A stretch of DNA of 64,000 nucleotides from Bidens hawaiensis (Eukaryota; Streptophyta; Magnoliopsida; Asterales; Asteraceae), in assembly GCA_021521415.1 (NCBI GenBank), contig JAIQDT010002062.1, positions 310,001 through 374,000 of the forward strand. The letters run 5' to 3'. Within the stretch, counting starts at the first letter, position 1. Each line of letters opens with the position of its first letter. Below are positions 11,504 to 22,103 of the stretch, piece by piece. Under the pieces are notes generated by a model. The model saw nothing but the letters and a program-made list of their open reading frames with translations, ran no database searches and was not told the origin of the DNA. The translations under genes were made by a program, and so were the position numbers.

Positions 11504-12088
11504 TCACAGGCTATAGACTGGGGTAATATGTCCCCCTGTGGCGATTTCAGTAGGTTCCCTAATCCTGTTCCTCTTACGTTGGAAGCACCATCGGTGTAAG
11601 AGTATCCAAGGATCCTTAGTCTTTTCCAGTTGTTGAACCTCCAAGTCAGCTTCTTTTTGTAGATCACTAGTGAAATCAGCCACAAAGTCCGCTAGTGCTT
11701 GAGACTTGATTGCTATTCTTGGCTCATATTGGATATCATATGCACTTAATTTTACAGCCCACTTGGCCATTCTACCTGATAACTCGGGTTTTCTAAGAAC
11801 ATTCTTTACAGGATAATTAGTTCTCAAAATAATAGGATGAGTTTCGAAATAATGTCTTAATTTAGTGGACGCTATAATGAGTGCAAGAATTAACTTTTCT
11901 AAATGAGAATACCTGGCTTCCGCATCTAGAAGACTTTTACTTACATAGTAAACGGGATGCTGTTCAACTTCATGATCCTTCACCAAGACGGCACTTACTG
12001 TGTTTTCTGGGACGGCTAAATACAGGTATAAGGATTCTCCATCCACAGGCTTCATTAGGGCTGGAGCTGAGGATAAGTAATCCTTCAA
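11504..12088 (-). pseudogene. Tat RNase H domain
   Basis: The minus frame reads YLYLAVPENTVSAVLV and HPVYYVSKSLLDAEARYSHLEK, then LRHYFETHPIILRT and MAKWAVKLSAYDIQYEPR. This is the Ty3/gypsy RNase H block directly after RT. It is out of frame with RT at about 12090-12119. It is followed by the linker to the archaeal-type RNase H. Confidence 0.83.
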
Positions 12089-12118
12089 GGGTGTAAGCGC
12101 AACCTCATGCCTTTCCGT

Positions 12119-12979
12119 CTATTCAAACTTTTTATTTTTCTTAAGAATGTCGTAGAAGTCCTTGCACTTCTCGGAGGATCTTGAGATGAACCTATTGAGG
12201 GCAGCTATTCTTCCTGTGAGCCTTTGGACATCCTTTGTGTTTGCAGGAGATTTCAAATTGAGGATGGCTTCAATCTGCTCGGGGCTTGCTTCAATTCCTC
12301 TCTTCGTCACCATATATCCCAGAAATTTTCCAGCCTTAACACCAAAGTGTAATTTTGACGGATTCAATTTCTTATATAGGTCGAGGATGTTGAATGCTTC
12401 CTCGAGGTCTCTAAGGTGATTCTCAGCTTTCTTTGATTTTACCAACATATCATCTATGTAGACCTCCATAGTCTTACCCAACTGATCCTTGAACATCATG
12501 TTGACTAATCTTTGGTATGTTGCCCCTGCATTTCTTAGTCCAAACGGCATAGCAGTATAACAGTATATGCCGGTAGGAGTCACGAATGTTGTATCCTCTT
12601 GATCAGATGGTTCCATCTGAATTTGTTGAAATTCAGAGGAAGCATCCATAAAGGTAAGCATTTCATGTCCTGCCGTTGCATCCACCATGGAATCTATACG
12701 TGGTAATGGGAAAGGATCCTTGGGGAATGCCTTGTTTAAATCAGTGAAATCGACACACACCCTCCACTTTCCATTCTTTTTTGAAACAACGACCACATTA
12801 GCTAGCCATCGAGGATACTGAACCTCTCTGATCATACCGGCCTTAAGAAGTTTTTCAACTTCTTCTTGTATGATCTTTTTCCTCTCAGGAGAGAATTTCC
12901 TTCGCTTCTGATGGATGGGTTTAACAGATAAATCAAGTCCGAGTTTATGAGTGATTACCTCTTTTGAAATACATGTCAT
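12119..12979 (-). pseudogene. Tat reverse transcriptase
   Basis: A 286-residue open minus frame contains all core RT blocks: VEKLLKAGMIREVQYPRWLA, KNGKWRVCVDFTDLNKAFPK, MDASSEFQQI, TAMPFGLRNAGATYQR and the active site YIDDMLVKS. It would copy the element RNA into DNA. This is the best-preserved frame of the element, and the catalytic YIDD is intact. It joins no open protease frame upstream because stops lie at 12980-13164. Confidence 0.88.
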
Positions 12980-13164
12980 GTCCGAGTGCTTGAAGGCAAA
13001 AGTAGATCTTTTTTGCCCTAAGAAGGATATTATATCCTCCTCAATCTTACTGGGATACTGGATCCTAAGAACACCTTTATTTCTAGATCTTCGGGGTCCA
13101 ATGATACTTCTTTAAGGTCTTTCTCCCGAGCTTCCAGCACGTCCCTAGGATGTTGCTGTAATTG

Positions 13165-14157
13165 CTATGCTATGGTTGGCTTGGCTGTTAGCTTCATTGA
13201 TGATGAATAATAGTTCTTGGTCTCCTCTTGTTCACCTACTATCTTTACAACCCCCCAAGGAGTAGGTAGCTTGATGCACTGGTGATAAGTTGAGGCTACA
13301 GCCTTCATTCCATGGAGCCACGGCCTACCTAAAATAACATTGCAACATAAAAGGTTGTCTATAACACAAAATTTTTTGTATGAATTTAATCCTTCGATAT
13401 AAATTGGGAGGTTGATGTTCCCCAGTGTCTTCTTGGTTTCGCCACTGAAACCAACTAGCACCAAAGTTCAAGGAATGATTTCTGAATCCGGGATGTTCAT
13501 CTTCTTAAGGACATCATGTTGGATAATGTTGACCGAGCTGCCGTCGTCTACTAGGATCCTGCGTACATAATTGTTAGAGATAAATAAAGTAATAATCAAA
13601 CCGTCGTGATGAGGATCCTGTATGTTCATTTTGTCTTCCTCATCGAAGAAGATTCTCTTGTCTGTTGTTAGGGTGGTTGACACTATTGGTTGATCTCCGT
13701 TATCCATATTTATCTCTTTAGCGAGTCTTATCGCTGCAGAGAAAGAAGTTCCACATATGTCTGAACCTCCTGAAATGAAATTGACCGTTTGCACATCCAT
13801 CTTGTCCTGGTGAGGATCCTGGATCTTTGAATTGAAGAAGATTCTCTGATCAGTCACTCGAGTAGTGGGGATGGGCGGTCTTCTCTCGTCGTCCAGTTCG
13901 AATTCTACTACGGGATCTTCTCTTATGGCACAAGAATCTTGAAATAATTCGTAGTCTCTGGAGACAAAGTTGATCACATGAGCATCTGGCAGTGGCGGTG
14001 TTGCTTTCTGTGGAATGTCTTCAGGATCTTGGATCTTGGATTTCTTCCTTCCCAAGAGTTCTTTAAAGTGACCCTTGCTCAGGAGGTAACCAATTTCCTC
14101 CTTAAGCCGATGCATTCGTCTGTTGCGTGGCCAAAATCTTCGTGGAAAGCGCACCAC
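13165..14157 (-). pseudogene. Tat Gag C-terminus and aspartic protease
   Basis: The minus frame 14157-13468 continues Gag (RLKEEIGYLLSKGHFKELLG, then VNFISGG) into the protease, with YVRRILVDDGSSVNIIQHDV as the catalytic D-x-G segment. A second frame, 13464-13165, carries the protease C-terminal part (DNLLCCNVILGRPWLHGMKA). The protease would cut the polyprotein. A frameshift or stop near 13466 separates the halves. Confidence 0.8.
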
Positions 14158-15979
14158 TTAGACTTGTTCTTGAAGCCGAAAACCTTCTCATTTTTTTGGG
14201 GCCACCTTGCTTTTTCTCTGAGATCCTTCATGGCACAGATCAAACCATGAGTATCCACAGAGAAACAATAATCGGAGATGCAAGGATAGTCTTCATCGTC
14301 ATCTCCTTCTTCAACTGCCCGCACGTTCTGATTATTGAACTTTGTGTACGACTTTGAATTGTTGTTCCTATTCCAGGATCCTTTATTCTTCTCGGGAGTT
14401 TCTTGTTTTGTTTGTCCTCCAAGACGATCCTGGATCCTTTTGTCTTCTTCCAATCGGATGTATCTTAACGCGCTGTTTCTGCCTTCGTCTAATGTCCTGC
14501 ATGGAGTCATCACTAAATCATCATAAAAGGGAGAGCTCTTCTGAATTCCCATCTTGAATGCTTCAACAGCAGTAGTCATGTCAAGATTTGGGATTTCTAG
14601 AGCTTCCTTGCCGAACCTGGTGACGAAATCCCTAAGGGATTCATCACTAGGTTGGACAACATGATATAAATCACTGGTTAACCTCTCAAATTTCCGACTA
14701 CATGAAAATTGAGTGTTAAACAAGTTAACTAAGTGAGAGAAAGAAGTAATTGAAAAGGGAGGAAGACTTAGTAGCCATTTTAGAGCGGCTCCCGTTAGTG
14801 TGGATCCAAAGCCCTGCATAGGCAAGCTTCTTTGAGTCTCTCCGGAATAGGATTGATCTCCATCCTTTCCCTATACTGTGCTACATGCTCTTCAGGATCA
14901 GTGGTCCCGTCGTAAATCTTTGGAGTTTGGAACCGCTTTGGGATTTCAGCATCACAGATAGGCAGAGCGAATCTGGATACTCTGTGGCTTCCCTCAGGTA
15001 TCTCAGGAATTGGTCTTATGACCCCGGGAACACTGGATATCATATCCTTGAGCTTCTGCAGCTCCTTGGCCATAGCTTGGTTGATACCTGCATCCTGCAT
15101 GGAACCACGGTTAGCATCTAAGGATAAAGGATCATACAAGTTACCTCTTTGATTAGTGAAGGTTGGCATCTCGGATGAGTAGATGGGATAGGAGGAGTCT
15201 GTGATAACAGTTGGTCCTCTAGAGGCTATAGTCTGCATGGGGATTATGTCTCCTTCATAGACTTCGGAGGATCGTTGATGTTGGACGCCTGAGGATCCTT
15301 GATTCGGAAAGAAGGATCCTTGATTCAGGATGAAGGATCCTTGAGGTTGGGTACCATAGAATCCTTGTGGAAGGATGACTGATCCTTGCTGATAATATAA
15401 GGATCCTTGATTCTGCTGACCCATGGATCACTGTTGAAGGATAGATGATCCTGGCTGAAATAGCGAGGATCCTTGAGTCTGTTGACCCATGGACCCCTGT
15501 TGAAGGATAGATGATCCTGGCTGAATTAGTAAGGATCCTCGAGTCTGTTGACCCATGGACCCCTGTTGAAGGATAGATGATCCTGGCTGAAATAGCGAGG
15601 ATCCTTGAGAGAACTGCGCCATGGATTCTGTACTGGTTAAATCCAGCATCCTTGGCATCAGGGGGGTGAGATCCTCTGCTGGCCTTTTGTTCTTCTTGAG
15701 ATCCTCTATCTCACAGAGGATCCTCTGATTAGTCTTGTTCTGCTGCTCCATGTATGCCTTAACCTGCGAAAACATAGATGAAACATCACTGTTAGTATTA
15801 ACCACCGGGGTAGTAGCAGCGGTTTTTGAGCTCTGGAAGACTGGTAGTTGCGTCTTGCTCCCAGCAGCAGCAGGTCGTTGCGTTCCCGTGATTGGCGAAG
15901 GCATCAGTGGCAAAGTCCTTGATGAGAGAGGAACCGTAGCCGGCATGGTTGATGAAGCAGAGGTTGATTGAGAGGCCAT
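14079..15979 (-). pseudogene. Tat gag with internal 22-residue repeats
   Basis: The frame opens at 15979 (MASQSTS...). An N-terminal Q/G/S-rich part holds three 66-bp (22-residue) direct repeats at about 15427-15625. A TGA stop replaces GGG at 15428. The Gag core follows (FRTPKIYDGTTDPEEHVAQY; after a frameshift near 14815, LTGAALKWLLSLPPFSITSF and RDFVTRFGKEALEIPNLD), ending in a C-x2-H type knuckle, KWCAFHEDFGHATDEC. It would form the capsid. GGATCC recurs through the coding sequence. Confidence 0.85.
15427..15625 (-). repeat. 66-bp tandem repeat inside Tat gag
   Basis: CTGTTGAAGGATAGATGATC recurs at 15431, 15497 and 15563, a period of exactly 66 bp, with the intervening sequence nearly the same. 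It encodes a 22-residue unit rich in Gln, Gly and Ser. Confidence 0.9.
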
Positions 15980-16044
15980 TGATAGTGATATGGGTATGAA
16001 AAAGTTGATAATTGATAGGAATAATCTGGATTATAGCACCAATT

Positions 16045-16062
16045 GCCCCACGGTGGGCGCCA
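16045..16062 (-). other. Tat primer-binding site
   Basis: On the minus strand TGGCGCCCACCGTGGGGC follows the 5' LTR after three bases (ATT). Such a TGG...start pairs with a tRNA CCA end. I cannot name the tRNA with certainty. Confidence 0.75.
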
Positions 16063-16065
16063 AAT

Positions 16066-17038
16066 TGTTTTAGACAAAAATCTACTAAGGATCAAGTATC
16101 CAAATCTGTTAAGTGAGGTAAGGTGCTAACTCGATAATGACAAGTGTGTAATCGTAATATTGGTGAACACAAAGGTTTGATCATGAGGGAAAAAGCTCTT
16201 AACCAAGATAGTCTTACTTCGGTCAAAAATTATCAAGGTAATCTTTGGTCGAATCTCTTCAATCAAAGATTAACTAAGTAATCGTTGATTAAGTCCTTTC
16301 GGTCAAGGATCAACCAGGTAACCTCTGGTCGATGAGTATGTGATTATCGTGATCTCTGGCACAAAAAACCCCCGGACGGTGAAAACTGTCACCGTCGATT
16401 ATATTGATAACTAAAAAGTGGTTACAAGTGTTGTGGAGATTAGATCGATGTTACAAGAATTGCTAATGTGTACAAAGAGTGTTTGGTTCTGCTCTGAGTG
16501 TGTGTGTATACAGTGAATTATCTAATCGATCGTATCTCAATGTTTATATAGAAAATATAATTAACAACTAATCCCTATTTTTAAGGAACTAATCCACTAG
16601 CTGCTCCCATAACTTTGACCACGTGCATAAAGAAGTCTTGTAGCGAAAGTTTAGGCAGACTTGGTCATACAGCCGTTATACATAGCTCTGGAACTCTTCA
16701 GATGGATAATTGATCTAGACACGTCTTCAAGGATAACATATCCTCAGTACTCAGCTATTTGTGAGTCAACAAGAAGTCCTATAAATCCGCCATTATCCCC
16801 ACTGAACGTGTTACAGCCATTAGACCACGTGCTGAATGTGCCTTGTAGCGAAATATTAGGTAGACCACATCCTATAGCCGTTATACCTATCAAATATTAA
16901 CCTACACATGAGAAACAATCGTTAGTAATACCAACTACTGAGGATCCTTGATCCTGACATGATCTGTCTAAGAATAACTGATCCTAGAACATATGTCATG
17001 ATAACGTATCCACAGTGACAAATTTCCGTGCCCTAACA
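16066..17038 (-). repeat. Tat element 5' LTR (973 bp)
   Basis: Plus-strand ends are TGTTTTAGAC and CCCTAACA. It matches 7740-8581 but keeps the outer 79 bp (16960-17038) and an internal segment of about 52 bp that the 3' LTR has lost. The TSD GGAAG follows at 17039. Confidence 0.9.
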
Positions 17039-17043
17039 GGAAG
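17039..17043. other. Target-site duplication GGAAG (right) of the Tat element
   Basis: Identical to 7735-7739. Athila-A integrase coding continues from 17044. Confidence 0.85.
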
Positions 17044-17816
17044 TTTAAGGTGAACGGTCACAGATTTAAGCACTACATAGGAGAGTCGATAATTGATCAG
17101 ACAGTCGAGATATTCTACCTTGACTCATTAACCTAGGCGTAGACGTGATGGATGCATCACTCGAGAGACAGCCCGAGTTGTAGAGTTTGTATTATGATTT
17201 TCTTTATTATCTGTTTTATTTATTTTATTTTTGTTAGTTAAAAAAATAAATAAATAAAATAAAAAACTACAAAAAAATTAAAAAATTATAAAAATTAAAA
17301 AATACAAAAACACAAAAATATGTTTATTTTGTATGTTTTGTTTTCTGTTTTGTACGTTGCTACATACGAGCGAGTTTGAGTTATTGCAGGTATTATTATG
17401 TGCATGGTTGCTCTGATGACGTTTTGGAACTGGTTCACCCGAGGTTGCGTCCGCGAATAAAATGCTATACGGTCGTTCGATTGATACACAGCTGATGAAG
17501 AATCTGCATCAAAACCAGGGGAGTAACCCGTTCTCTATTTTACTTTCTGCTCTTTTAAGTTTTAATTTTATTCTTGAAGTTTTATTTTATTTCTTTTCCT
17601 TTTTCTCATCGAGGACGATTTCGGTCTAAGTGTGGGGATGGGAATTTATTAAAAAAAAGTTAAAAGTTAAAAAAAATTATTATTATTAAAAAGTTTAAAA
17701 AATTATAAAAAATAAATTAAAGAAAAATGTCCCTTGAAAATTGTTTTTGTTCTACATTAAGTAGGAAATAATATTATTACCAATGTGCTAACGAACTCTT
17801 GGATACTTTTGAAATA

Positions 17817-17880
<64 letters not shown>

Positions 17881-18794
17881 GGGATGGTTTGCATATCTGA
17901 TTTGGGATGGGTCGGTAGGCCCAACTAGCTTTGATAGTCTCCTTTAGCAGTTTTTATATATATTATAATTTGAAAAACGGTGAAACCGAATTTCGATGCT
18001 TAGGGAGGATTACCATAATCTGAAAACTTTGAGATGGTAAGAATTAAATGCACTCAAATCAGCACACACCACATGTCCATCTTTTACGAGCTTAGAAATA
18101 GTTATATATTTTAGGGTGATATAAAAGATTGAAAAAAAAGTATGTTTTGAAAGTTTGTTATGTATTGTATTATCCAAAGTTGTTCAAGACAAGCAAAATG
18201 CTTATGAAGAAAGTTATGTATTGTAAAATGTCAAATGAGCATTGTTTAAAGTTAGAAAAAGAGACTAATGATGCACATACTAGACGGGACTTAGAGTTTA
18301 CGTGTAACCTTGGGGATGGTGACTCTGAGGATACACTATTGCGGCTCTAAGGTTCTTAGTCAATAAATATGAAATTAGGAATTTGTAGGACAAAGTCCAA
18401 TAATATTTAGAATAGCTCGTACGACCTCCACATGACCATTCATCCATCAAAATTTCACCGAGTGCATCTAATTAGTACTATCAACGAGTCCTTGGCTTAT
18501 GGTGATTTGTCGAACCAGTTTGCTTCGACTCTAGTATTTCTAGCTCTCTTTGTCTGAGATGGGGTAGGTGCAGCCTTAATTTTTGAACTTAAAATGTTTA
18601 ATGCAAAAGAGGGGCTTGATTGGTTGGTGGCTTGGTTTAAGTGGACAACAATATCAACAATCGCGGTCAATATGTCAGGCTGTTTCTTGTGCTTTGAAAA
18701 TGATAATAATCTGATAGTTTGTGATTTTTCACTTGGTATGATCCTGTGTAGATTACTTTTTCAGGGACGAAAAAGACTTAAGTGTGGGGATGTT
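17044..18794 (+). mobile_element. Athila-A integrase C-terminus and 3' internal tail
   Basis: The first 120 bp (17044-17165) continues the integrase reading (VNGHRFKHYIGESI...) interrupted by the Tat element. Next is about 350 bp of A/T-rich DNA with no gene. From 17521 the sequence is colinear with 1-1246: PPT-like CTAAGTGTGGGGATG at 17626, an (AAT)n run at 17815-17878, a small 73-codon frame at 18129-18350 of unknown meaning, and the polypurine tract ending at 18794. I see no env-like gene in this copy. Confidence 0.85.
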
Positions 18795-19021
18795 TGATGT
18801 GTTGTAAAACACACTTACTTTCCTTATCGTTTTATCATGATTTAATTGCTTGTTTATGCTTGATTTTACAAAGATGATTGTTTACTTGTAGGATTTGAGC
18901 TTTAATGGAAAAAAGAAGTTTGAAGACTTTAGGGGCTTATTTGGTCAAGTTTTAATACTACAACTCAAGGCCCGACCCAAGCCCACAAGTTAGAAGACTT
19001 ACATGCTTAATATATCAAGAG

Positions 19022-19056
<35 letters not shown>

Positions 19057-20154
19057 AACAAGGGCAGAATCTGCGATCGGAAATCAGCAAAAGGGAAAGA
19101 AGAAAGAAAAGGTCTTGTGGCGGCTGTGGTGGCTGTGTTAGCGGCTAGGGAAGAAGAAGAAAGGCTCGGGTTAACTTGGTACAGCTGCTGGGTGCTTCAT
19201 TCATTCATAATCTCAGCTATAACATTGAAGTATTCATCCATAAACTTTATCTTTTGTTCAAGAACCCTAACTTGTTAAGTTTAATCTTTTATGTTGGATT
19301 GTTTTGCAAGTAACTTAGAGATTGACTTGTGCTTGATTTTTCTTGATCATTGAATGAGTTTACTTATGTTTATGTTGATGTTTATGATGTTTATCTTAAC
19401 TATATGCTGCTGTCCAAAAAAATTGTTAGGCTAAAGTAGTTAGTTCTACCTAGGTTAGATGATTATTGTTAGGTTTTAGTAAGTAGTTTGGATTGTTGAT
19501 GATCATGGCTTGAATTGTTAATGTAAAGTTTGTTTTAACATTTAATTAGGTTGTGTTTAGTGGCTGTGAATTTGTTAATTACACTCATATACCTCTTGCG
19601 TTGATTAATTGAATAAGTTTTTATTGATTGTTGCTTGTTAGAACTCTTTACTTGGTGTTAAGGGTTTGTTTGCAGGAAGTACAACCGTAGGGTTTAAGTG
19701 AGTGTATTAATTGAATATAATCAGTGGGTAGGCACCTTCTTAGAGACCGAGAGGTGATAGGAAGTAGGGTCGACTCATAGCTTTTACTTGTTAGGATTAG
19801 GATCACGCAAGAGCGGGTTCGGTTCTTGTCGGGTTTAGGTTTGTGAGCGATTAGTTGACCTAATTTAAGTTAAACTAAGTTTTTCCTCTATCCTTGGTTG
19901 CGTAGTATTCGTCTCCATTAGGGTAGTGTGTCGGTGAGACTGAGAGGAGAGTCGGCATTAGAGCACTTTAACACTTCGTCACCTGGTTTTGTTCTTAAAA
20001 TCAACTAAGTGTAGGTTAGGGTTTGTTAGTGAGACCGAGAGGTAATCTAGCTTCCTGAGTGAACCTTAGTTGTGTCATTCCTTAGAAACCGGTGTCGTGA
20101 GATTCTACAATCCATTCGCTTTTTATACCTTCAATAGGATTCTTACCTAGGTAG

Positions 20155-20159
20155 ACGTT
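20155..20159. other. Target-site duplication ACGTT (left) of TRIM-1
   Basis: ACGTT is repeated at 22698-22702. The uninterrupted LTR at about 2629 reads GACGTTTTTCCC, which is exactly what remains when the insert and one ACGTT are removed. Confidence 0.9.
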
Positions 20160-20942
20160 TGTTAGTCCCGGTGCTGATCGATACGAGATCCGCACGAGGT
20201 CTAGGAGTGCGGAATCCTCCTAGACTCGTTTATTGGTGTATAGACGAAGAACACAAACACGTACACGATCAAATACACAAACAAATACAAGAATGGATAA
20301 TCAAATCTGCAGATTCATATAATAATAAAACACGTTACATACCGTAACATAAACAGAAACACGACTGACCCGAGGTGAGCTCTACCTCGGGTCGTCTCAC
20401 ACGACTCTAGTCTCTTACTCTCTCTCAATAAACAAGCTGCTCAAACACACACTGATTTCTTGATACATAAAACTAAACAAGACACAACTATATATAGACA
20501 AACATTTACGGGCCTGGGCTTCAGTAGGCGAAGTTGTGATAACTTCGCCTAAGGCAGAAGTTGTTACAACTTCGCCGTTGAAGCCCAGGCCCGTAAATGT
20601 TTGTCTATATATAGTTGTGTCTTGTTTAGTTTTATGTATCAAGAAATCAGTGTGTGTTTGAGCAGCTTGTTTATTGAGAGAGAGTAAGAGACTAGAGTCG
20701 TGTGAGACGACCCGAGGTAGAGCTCACCTCGGGTCAGTCGTGTTTCTGTTTATGTTACGGTATGTAACGTGTTTTATTATTATATGAATCTGCAGATTTG
20801 ATTATCCATTCTTGTATTTGTTTGTGTATTTGATCGTGTACGTGTTTGTGTTCTTCGTCTATACACCAATAAACGAGTCTAGGAGGATTCCGCACTCCTA
20901 GACCTCGTGCGGATCTCGTATCGATCAGCACCGGGACTAACA
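20160..20942. repeat. Perfect 364-bp inverted repeat with 55-bp spacer
   Basis: Bases 20160-20523 and 20579-20942 are exact reverse complements over 364 bp by line-by-line reading. The spacer 20524-20578 is the reverse complement of the LTR segment just upstream of TGAAGCCC and contains CGAAGTTGTGATAACTTCG, itself nearly palindromic. The right arm is the normal LTR 3' part leading into the primer-binding site. Small 62-codon frames in each arm are readings of the same LTR and not genes. Confidence 0.95.
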
Positions 20943-20944
20943 AG

Positions 20945-20957
20945 TGGTATCAGAGCC
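20945..20957 (+). other. Primer-binding site, tRNA-iMet type
   Basis: TGGTATCAGAGCC, the complement of the plant initiator tRNA-Met 3' end, begins two bases after the LTR end. It is present in inverse orientation in TRIM-2 at about 43568-43580. Confidence 0.88.
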
Positions 20958-20989
20958 TTAGGCTCTTATGCTATGGTTCGAGATCTGCG

Positions 20990-21247
20990 TTTTGGTGTTT
21001 CTGGCACGTTTCTGTGCGTTTCTGGCCGAACAGCGCCGCAGGCGAAGTTATTGTTCATCAGGCGAAGTTGCCGTCACTGTTCGTAGGGTTTCAGCGAAGA
21101 TATAAGGTCTGGCGAAGTTATGAACAGGCGAAGTTGACTTTAGGCGAAGTTGACTTCTCGGCGAAGTTATAGCCAGGCGAAGTTATGAACAGGCGAAGTT
21201 AGCAGCCAGGCGAAGTTATGGCCAGGTGAAGTTAGCAGCCAGGTGAA

Positions 21248-21297
<50 letters not shown>
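20990..21297 (+). repeat. GGCGAAGTT motif array and A tract in TRIM-1
   Basis: More than ten copies of GGCGAAGTT or AGGTGAAGTT, spaced 12 to 25 bases apart, run from about 21050 to 21250. They end in an uninterrupted A tract of about 47 bases. TRIM-2 has the same array and tract in inverse orientation (43300-43480), with a shorter tract. Confidence 0.85.
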
Positions 21298-21301
<4 letters not shown>

Positions 21302-22103
21302 TTTGGAGTTTTCGTCTGTATGGCCAGGTGTACACGATTATTGTGAGACCAAAGATGTTGTTCCGTCAACGAGTGATCTTATTATCTCTTGGTCTTACGT
21401 GTGAACAAATACGTGTCAACTCTGGATTTGGAGTTGAGGTTGTGAATGGGATATTGTTTGAAACTGGATATTGACACATATTCGGGTGTTTGTGGGCAAT
21501 GAAATTGTTGTTGTTCGTGGTTGACCAACCGAAGAAAGTCAAATTGAACTGAAGGTTTTCGTCATTACTGGATTGCGGTCAGAGCATATTATTTATGTTA
21601 TTTTCAAGGCGTTCGAGAATTGGATCCTGAAACGTGATGCTTATTTATACGAGTGAAGATTCTGGAACAAGTTGGATTTAACCGGGAATTAAAGTGTCTA
21701 TGTTCTTGATTGTTATCCCTGGTGATTGAAGATGCTTCGGATTAATTAATGGTCATGTGTTAGATTCTGTCAAGGTGGTTTTGTGATGAAATTGATCACC
21801 TGATGTTGAGTAGTTGAAGATTAAACCTTATCGTATGCCGACGAGTTGGTGAAGTTGTGGAGGAAGCCCAACTTCATGTGTTGGTGAAGTCAGATGGACT
21901 CACGTGATTGGTTGAGATGATCTATTGGCACGAGGATGCATGCATTTCAAAGACCTCAATCGTTATAGTCGGAGAAGCTTACACTGAAGGGGAGATCTGA
22001 TATGGAAGACGCTGGGTGATTGGTAGATTTGTGAAGCTACAGGACAGATTCAGACACGGCTGGTTGATGAACAAAACAGAAGATCATCAGTTAAGAGGGA
22101 GTC

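Larger units (their letters stand above)
7740..17038 (-). mobile_element. Nested Tat-lineage Ty3/gypsy retrotransposon
   Basis: This 9.3-kb element lies antisense inside the integrase of Athila-A. It has two LTRs (7740-8581 and 16066-17038), a primer-binding site next to the right LTR, a polypurine tract next to the left LTR, and gag, protease, RT, RNase H, a second archaeal-type RNase H and integrase on the minus strand. The second RNase H and the long non-coding segment after integrase are marks of the Tat lineage. The 5-bp TSD is GGAAG. Coding frames carry several stops and frameshifts, so the copy is defective, but the LTRs remain close in sequence. Confidence 0.9.

Noticed and set aside
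16959..16960. Tat element right end at CCTGACA (16959) with no TSD
   Set aside because: Extending to 17038 gives TG...CA ends and a perfect GGAAG duplication, and restores the Athila integrase continuation at 17044.
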